Shown: positions 55,671-64,000 of the stretch, piece after piece
How the letters are laid out: each line of letters opens with the position of its first letter
Position numbering within the stretch: position 1 is the stretch's first letter
From: Hippasteria phrygiana
Taxonomy: Eukaryota > Echinodermata > Asteroidea > Valvatida > Goniasteridae
Reading direction: 5' to 3'
Length of the DNA stretch: 64,000 bases
Assembly (NCBI GenBank): GCA_037893225.1
Contig: JAZGUH010000117.1
Location: 2,666,001 to 2,730,000, forward strand
Notes under the pieces: generated by a model
The model's database searches: none
Seen by the model: only the letters and a program-made list of their open reading frames with translations
What the model was told of the DNA's origin: nothing
Made by a program: the position numbers and the translations under genes

Positions 55671-58136
55671 GTATGGTGGCTCTGAAGGGACATCGGAAAT
55701 CGTCAATATTCACGACAAAATTTCACGACTTGCCCCAAATCGTGAATATTCACGTCAATATTCGCGACAAAAATTTCACGTCCCGCTCTCCGCTGGCAAA
55801 TATTTACGTCAATATTCGCGTCAAAAAGTTCATGTCCCGCTTAGCTCTCAGCTCGCAAAAATTCACGTGAATTTTTGTTTTTTCAGCAAGCAAGGTGCTG
55901 GTTGTCAAGTCGATGTGCGCGTGCGAACTTACTCACAAATACAAAAAAAATAGAAGGCATGCAGAAAAGGGAGCTGCATAAACTCGGCAGATTCTGGAAA
56001 CACTTTGCTGTAAATCTTCTACAAACCTGAGTTTTTTTAGATTACGTTTTCCAACAGAGACCAGTTAGCAAAAAATTATTTTACCTTTCCATTTTTCATA
56101 AAATAACTGTTTAAAATGAGATATTATTTTATTAAATGTTTTAGAAAATATTCGATTTTCTGAAAAGGCAGTACTTTTTACTAAAAAGAAAATGTACCTC
56201 ACATTTTTCGAATTTTTCCCAATTTTCTTTGAAAATCTGAAAAAGTATAGCCCTGGGCACACTCTATTTTTGAAAAGGCTAATTCGAGCCACTATTTAGT
56301 ACTAGAATGGACGACTAAAGGAATGTAATTTTCCATATAAAATGGATTTATTGTAGTTTATGCGTACTTGAGTAAAATAATTCATTATAATTCGTTTTCA
56401 ATACTAAAACGAAAAAACAAGTTATAAAATTAACCCTTATCCATCTTTAAATTGATAATTGAAAATTAAAAATTAAAAACTGAATTATCAAATCCCAATT
56501 TTCTCTTTTTAGCTTTTAAAATTAAGAATTGAAAATTGAATTTTTAAAACAAATTCTTTCGCATTTTGCACTCAAACTTTCTACGGTTCTTTTCTTAAGA
56601 CGTATTCCCGAGACGGTTCGGAGCGTCAGCCGTATGTGTGTCTATGCAGTATGTTGCATGCTATAAACAATCGTCGCCGCCCCCAGTCGCCCCCCTGTAA
56701 ATTTCGCAAACGAAAAAAAAAAAATAGTATTATTAAGAAGAATACTGTGAGCGCCCCCCCCCCCCCCGTGTAACATCCCGCCCCCCCCCCCCCCCCCCCA
56801 CCCGCACTCACCCCAATGGAGAGAGCCCTGGCTGGAGGGTCCCCCATCCCCCAATACGCCCGTAGACGGGTATTACTGGTACACACTAGAATATATAGGG
56901 AGTAGTGGGAGTAGAATTTTAGGAAGAAAACTGTCAAACTAATGATATACATGCACTTACTGGCTTTTTATCCATTACGATAATATTCAACCATATATTA
57001 TACTTATGGGAATGCACCGTCATTAGAATAAGATAAAAGTTGCACATTGGAAAGGCTGACTTTTGAAACTCATCATTCAGTTATTTTTGTGCAACAAAGA
57101 AGTTAATTGGCGAATTTACTATCTCACTGACAATGGTGCACGGGCGTCCCGTGATTTGTTTATGGGACCCACGGCGTGGGGATTTGTGCCGTTCCAGATG
57201 CGCGCTCCTTAGCACTGGCCCCCAATTTAGTGGCTCTGCTGAAAAGGTGTGCTAACTATAATTTATAGAAGAATTCTGTGGACGATACTATGAGGCCGAC
57301 TCTGCTAATTCCTGCTCGTGACGAAGATTCGGTCCCGGCTTCATACCGATAAAGCACTTTAAAAAAAAACTGGTGAGAATTTCATTTGAACTTTTGTGTT
57401 AATAAGACGCATTAAATATTGGGGGCGTGTCCCTCTCGCCCCCCCCCCCCCGGAATCGCCGCCCAAGACACCTACACATTATGTGAATGACACTTCTAGA
57501 ACGTCTTCAACGGGAGGTTTTCAACTGAGTACATCTATGGAACAATTGCAGTCAACCATGATGAGGTTGAATGGCCTCCTCGTTTCATGCGTTTTATTCC
57601 GTTGCAAGCGTTACTTCAAGTTTTTGCAACACCCCGGCGAAACCTTAGACGATGTTTAAAAGTAATCATTACTGAGATGGATATCATTGATCAGAATCAT
57701 TCGGGTACTAATTAGTGGCCGAATTAGCCTTTTACAAAATAAAGTGTGCCCAGGGTATATGATCTTTCAGATTTTCAAAGAAATTTTTTAGTGAAATGTA
57801 CTGCCTTTTCAGAAAATATAATATTTTCTGAAACCAATTAATAAAATAATATTTAATGAAAAAATAGAACGGTAAAATAATGTGTTTGTGTACTAAAGTG
57901 TGCTAACTGGTCTCTGTTGGAAAAACGTAAAACCTAAAATAAACTGAGTTTTTGTCTAAGAGAGTTTCCAGAATCTGCTGAGTTTATGCAGCTCCCTTTG
58001 CTGCATGCGTTCTAGTTATATTTAATTCGCGACTAAGTTCGCACGCGCCGCGCACATCGACTTGCACGTGAATATTTTGTCGCGAATATTGACGTGAATA
58101 TTCACGATTTCCGATGTCCCTTCTGGGCCACCATAC
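55671..58136. mobile_element. Long-TIR DNA element (2.47 kb), foldback relative?
   Basis: Starts GTATGGTGGCTCTGAAGGGA and ends inverted (GCCACCATAC). Flanked by CTCAGG (55,666-55,671 and 58,136-58,141; a 4-bp TCAG if the terminus starts at the G). Arms are roughly 630 and 440 bp, diverged, with GTGAATATTCACG palindromes near the tips. Inner blocks (AAGAAAATGTACCTCACATT, CCTGGGCACACT, AAAAGGCTAATTCGAGCC) resemble one foldback unit. The interior holds no convincing ORF, only C-runs and simple sequence, so the element is non-autonomous. Confidence 0.8.
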
Positions 58137-58141
58137 TCAGG

Positions 58142-59037
58142 CGCTAATAATGTAGGCGGAGTCAAGTCAGAGCATTCCTAAATGGGCTCACGGCCGGACC
58201 ACAGCCACAGCATTGCCCGATTGCAAACGGTCGCGAGTACGTAAATGGAAAATGTACCCCGATGTAGTCGTGAAACGCAGATTCTGGTTGGGCAACTACG
58301 AGGTGAGTCACAATTTTACATGAGACGGGTTTTTCTATTAGCTTCCAGGTTCTCGCGGTTTTTAGCTTGTGCATGATGTGTAATGTGAAAAATAAGGTTT
58401 TGATGACGAACGAACGTCAACGACCTATATTCTACAACGTGGATGTCAATTGGAATTGTTCGTGACAATCAAGACATGATGTGATCGATAACAGTTTTCT
58501 TTACGTTGATGTGTTTCTAATGAAAGTTGAAACTGCTCTGGCAGCCCTGCTTCGATCGGTTTCCATATTAAAAGAATTCAGTTCCTTGGTCAAGAGAGTT
58601 GGTGTGAAGTTGAAGTTGTGATTAAAATTTCGTGGGTAAGTTGGAGGTAGGAAAAGTCATTAGTGTCAATAGCCTGAATACTATAGTAAACCATGAGTAA
58701 ACTGAGTATAGGCCTAGGCTAAAAGTACTACACCGATCATTCAAGCATTTGTATCCTTTTTGGCCACACATCCATTGCCAGGGAATCACAATTTTCCAAT
58801 GGAGGCCGACATCATGAACAGATATTTAATTTATGTTGTTTTTACAACTTTGAAATTTGGAATTTGTGGCATTGCAATTTATTTGCATAATAAATAGACC
58901 TATTGCCATTTTTGCTGCCTGACCTTGTTTTATAAGGAGAGAATAGGCCTAAATTATAACAACTCTTCTGAAAAAGCTGGTGGTGATATTGTCTTAAATA
59001 TCGGCAAGATCAGATTTATGGAAGAAGAGGCTTTACA
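58142..59037. other. No gene recognised
   Basis: Unique-looking sequence with TAGGCCTA words; no exon supported. Confidence 0.45.
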
Positions 59038-60039
59038 GTCACTTCGCCCAAAAACCACATCGCCCTCAACCACTTCGCCCAAACGCCACTTCGCCCAAAC
59101 CCCACTTCGCCCAATTACCCCTTCGCCCAAACGCCACTTCGCCCAAATGCCACTTCGCCCAAAAACCACTTCGCCCAAAATCCACTTCGCCCAAAAACCA
59201 CTTCGCCCAAAAACCACTTCGCCCATGCCCGATCCGTATGCCCTTTTTTCATTTCATTAGTTTGTTACATAAATTGTACATCATCCCTCATATCAGTTAA
59301 GATGTTAGAATATAAATGTTTGTAAAAAAATACGTTATAAATTTTAAGAATTTTTTATAAAAACCTCCGGAATACCGTACCAGCGCTCTATACTACCAAC
59401 TAATAAGCTATCTTGCCCTATGTTGGCGGTCTCCCAAATTGTCAGTATCTTTGTTTGGGTTGGGCGCTAGTCAGAAGTCATAAAATCGTAATAATTTGAA
59501 TGACCACTTGATAAACATAATTGACCTATCGCGGTGGAATCGCGTCAACGCAGCTTATGAATTATTGTCCAATCACATCAATTAAAATTCCACGTGGAAC
59601 GAGCAAAATCTGAGACAAACAAAAAATAACACACAAAAATCCCATAGGGTAGTTGTCTAAGGGGCGTGGTTAACTCGTAAACGGCGACAGGTCAATTGCC
59701 TATAAACTAATAAGAAAAGAAAAGCATGGTCACAAAAAGGATGTCACAACGCAAATAAAGTTTTGAATGCACCATCAAAACGAAATAGAAAACGAAAACA
59801 AACACATTGGGAACAAAATCTTGGGTGCTTAAAAATTGGGCGAAGTGGTTTTTGGGCGAAGTGGTGTTTGGGCGAAGTGGTGTTTGGGCGAAGTGGTGTT
59901 TGGGCGAAGTGGTGTTTGGGCGAAGTGGTGTTTGGGCGAAGTGGTGATTGGGCGAAGTGGGATTTGGGCGAAGTGGCGTTTGGGCGAAGTGGTTGAGGGC
60001 GAAGTGGTTGAGGGCGATGTGGTTTTTGGGCGAAGTGAC
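59038..60039. mobile_element. 1.0-kb mini-foldback with 13-bp-repeat arms
   Basis: Left arm 59,038-59,226 is about fourteen copies of CACTTCGCCCAAA; right arm 59,838-60,039 is the inverted counterpart. The outermost ~45 bases match exactly as inverted repeats, including variant units (CACATCGCCCTCAAC) in the same order. The ~610-bp middle contains a SINE copy and no ORF. A target duplication was not resolved. Confidence 0.82.
59365..59482 (-). mobile_element. tRNA-derived SINE relic
   Basis: Shares TTGGCGGTYTCCCAAATTGT and GGGCGCTAGTCAGAAGTCAT with 51,905-51,970, but without the hairpin insertion and with a more decayed A box. Confidence 0.6.
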
Positions 60040-60193
60040 CGACAACCAAGAAGAGTGTTTTTATAGTAGAAAGCAAACAAAAACATACCTGTAGTTTTTT
60101 TCGATATTATGTAGAAAACATAATGTGTTTGGGTATAATTGTCCACAGTAGCTATTTTTACAGCAGCCATAATGCGACTTTCAAATGCTATTG

Positions 60194-60792
60194 TTACGGC
60201 ATGGTAAAAACACAATACGAACATACATCAGACTTACATTACAACTGCATGTTGACAGAGTGCTTCGGTAGCTCGATTGGTACAGCGTTGATTTTGATAG
60301 CTGGGGACCCTGGATCGAATTCATGCTGCGCTGTCCGATTAAAAAAAGAAAAATCTAACATTTCTAAAGTTTTAGGTTTCTAATCAAATGGTTATTTTTA
60401 TTTAAGTAGGTTTAATTTTCTTCCCTTTGATTTCTGTGGTTTTGGAGAAGTTAAGAAAAGAGTTCCATATCCGGACATTACTTATTTTCCCTTAAAAGTC
60501 TTAATATGACTTAAAAACTACCAAAAAGTGTAAATCTGATGAAGAAACACGAATTTAGGAGGGACAAATTTTCAACTTATTCTTTGAAAATACTTTGACT
60601 TTTACTGTCAGGCCCATAGACTTTGTGCATAAGGTATAAGTGATGTCCGGATATAGACCTCTATCCGAATTTAAAAGGGAAATAAAGTCCGAGAACCATT
60701 TGGTTGATAGTCTGGTTCTAACAGCAAACATCTTTACGTTGAATTCCATTACATCGGGGAACTAGGCAGTTCAGTAACGACGGCTGCCGTAA
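60194..60792 (+). mobile_element. tRNA-like dispersed repeat with inverted ends, copy 2
   Basis: Starts TTACGGCATGGT and ends GGCTGCCGTAA. 60,258-60,332 carries GGTAGCTCGATTGGTACAGC (A box-like) and GGATCGAATTC (B box-like). The right part matches the reverse complement of 29,440-29,600, for example ATGTTTGCTGTTAGAACCAG. Confidence 0.65.
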
Positions 60793-63240
<2,448 letters not shown>

Positions 63241-63446
63241 CCCTAACGTTCATAAATCCATCAAAATCCTGGGGGATTTTGATGGATTGAGGATTGTAAG
63301 CCTAGCGTTACTGCAGGATTTTGATGGATTCAGGATACCTCCATATTGAGGCAGTCACCAAAACCAACTTTTTGTGCATGACAAAATAGGTGGATTTTTT
63401 GGCGGATTCAGGATACTTTCTAGTAAAGTTACCCAAGGGATTAGGG
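63241..63446. mobile_element. 206-bp PiggyBac-type MITE
   Basis: TTAA (63,237-63,240) then CCCTAACGTTCAT at the left; GGGATTAGGG then TTAA (63,447-63,450) at the right. The interior has three GGATTTTGATGGATTSAGG-like words, echoing the subterminal GGATTTTGSAGGATTSAGG words of the autonomous PiggyBac at 32,936-37,568. It is a probable passenger of that or a sister transposase. Confidence 0.8.
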
Positions 63447-63465
63447 TTAAATTGCAAATGAAATT

Positions 63466-63611
63466 TCATAACATAACATAACAACATAACATAACATAAC
63501 ATAACATAACATAACATAACATAACATAACATAACATAACATAACATAACATAACATAACATAACATAACATAACATAACATAACATAACATAACATAAC
63601 ATAACATAACA
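63466..63611 (+). repeat. (AACAT)n microsatellite
   Basis: About 29 nearly perfect copies of ATAAC/AACAT with one early interruption. Confidence 0.95.
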
Positions 63612-64000
63612 AATAACACGTGCAGTACATGTACAATGTGCACAATACATGTACAGTACATATACATTGTATATAATACATGTGTGTAGCAAGACTGAGC
63701 TCCAGCATTGCATGCTATTTAGCAAGAAGAGGATGTGATTAATTTAGAGGACAGAAGTGACAGCTGAGCATTGTTTAATAATTTTCCTGTTTTGTACTTT
63801 GTGGGGGGTCGGGGTTTGGGGGGGGGGGGGGAGATACACTGTATGTGTGGAACCCAAAGCCTTGACTACGTGCAAGTTGATGGTGAATAGAAACAGAGGG
63901 TGTTTGGCTGTCTAGAAGCATCACATGGGAGTAATAATCAGGTTTGTGACACCTCACATACAAGGGGCAGTGTGAAATTAGACATCAGAACGCTCGGACA
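63612..64000. other. SMAD4 intron continues; no feature
   Basis: TACATGTACA-type words and a G run near 63,821; nothing coding seen. Confidence 0.5.

Noticed and set aside
58925..60224. Open frames rich in TSPKHHFAQTPLRP across the mini-foldback arms
   Set aside because: All frames of the CACTTCGCCCAAA array stay open because of the repeat; this is not evidence of a protein.
63308..63725. MLCYVMLCYV frames at the microsatellite
   Set aside because: Translation of (AACAT)n only.

Overview
This is eukaryotic, animal nuclear DNA. Coding stretches have splice sites at their ends, intergenic DNA is AT-rich, and mobile elements dominate. A clear SMAD4 MH1 exon near the right edge (61.5 kb) fixes it as metazoan. 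Recurrent 'taggccta' and 'tacatgtaca' words, plus PiggyBac, Penelope-like and foldback-like elements, remind me of an echinoderm or a related marine deuterostome; that placement is pattern recognition, not proof.

Layout. 1-3.1 kb: two oppositely oriented arrays of a ~198-bp unit around a short core. 3.7-6.0 kb: a 73-bp tandem array. 7.3-8.5 kb: a LINE relic, a TTAA-flanked MITE and the last exon of a minus-strand gene. 11.6-14.8 kb: a diverged ~185-bp satellite. 17,664-29,421: a complete 11.76-kb foldback-type transposon with matching 8-bp target duplications, terminal inverted repeats built largely of ~198-bp tandem units, and a core encoding a transposase-like remnant joined to a USP-type deubiquitinase, followed by a Ulp1/SENP-type cysteine protease. 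31.3-45.4 kb: scattered plus-strand exons with compatible phases, resembling a ParB-like domain and, separately, a DNA-methyltransferase SAM-binding end. This interval has been invaded by an intact PiggyBac (32.9-37.6 kb) and a Penelope-like retroelement with an intact RT-GIY-YIG ORF (40.0-43.1 kb). 46.7-50.9 kb: the 73-bp and 198-bp arrays reappear in mirrored order, ending in the same foldback terminus. 51-60 kb: tRNA-derived SINEs, perfect hairpins, a 2.5-kb inverted-repeat element and a 1-kb mini-foldback. 61-64 kb: the first coding exon of SMAD4, a PiggyBac-type MITE and an (AACAT)n microsatellite.

How the parts relate. The strongest story is the foldback family: one complete copy, one internally deleted derivative (1-3.1 kb), one copy seen only as its right arm (48.2-50.9 kb), and a possible relative (55.7-58.1 kb) in which a similar unit looks unamplified. 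The complete copy carries peptidases for ubiquitin and ubiquitin-like proteins, with no complete transposase visible. The second story is a possible ParB-like/DNA-methyltransferase gene with exons on both sides of two transposons. Assignments rest on reading motifs, splice phases and repeats by eye; no search was run.
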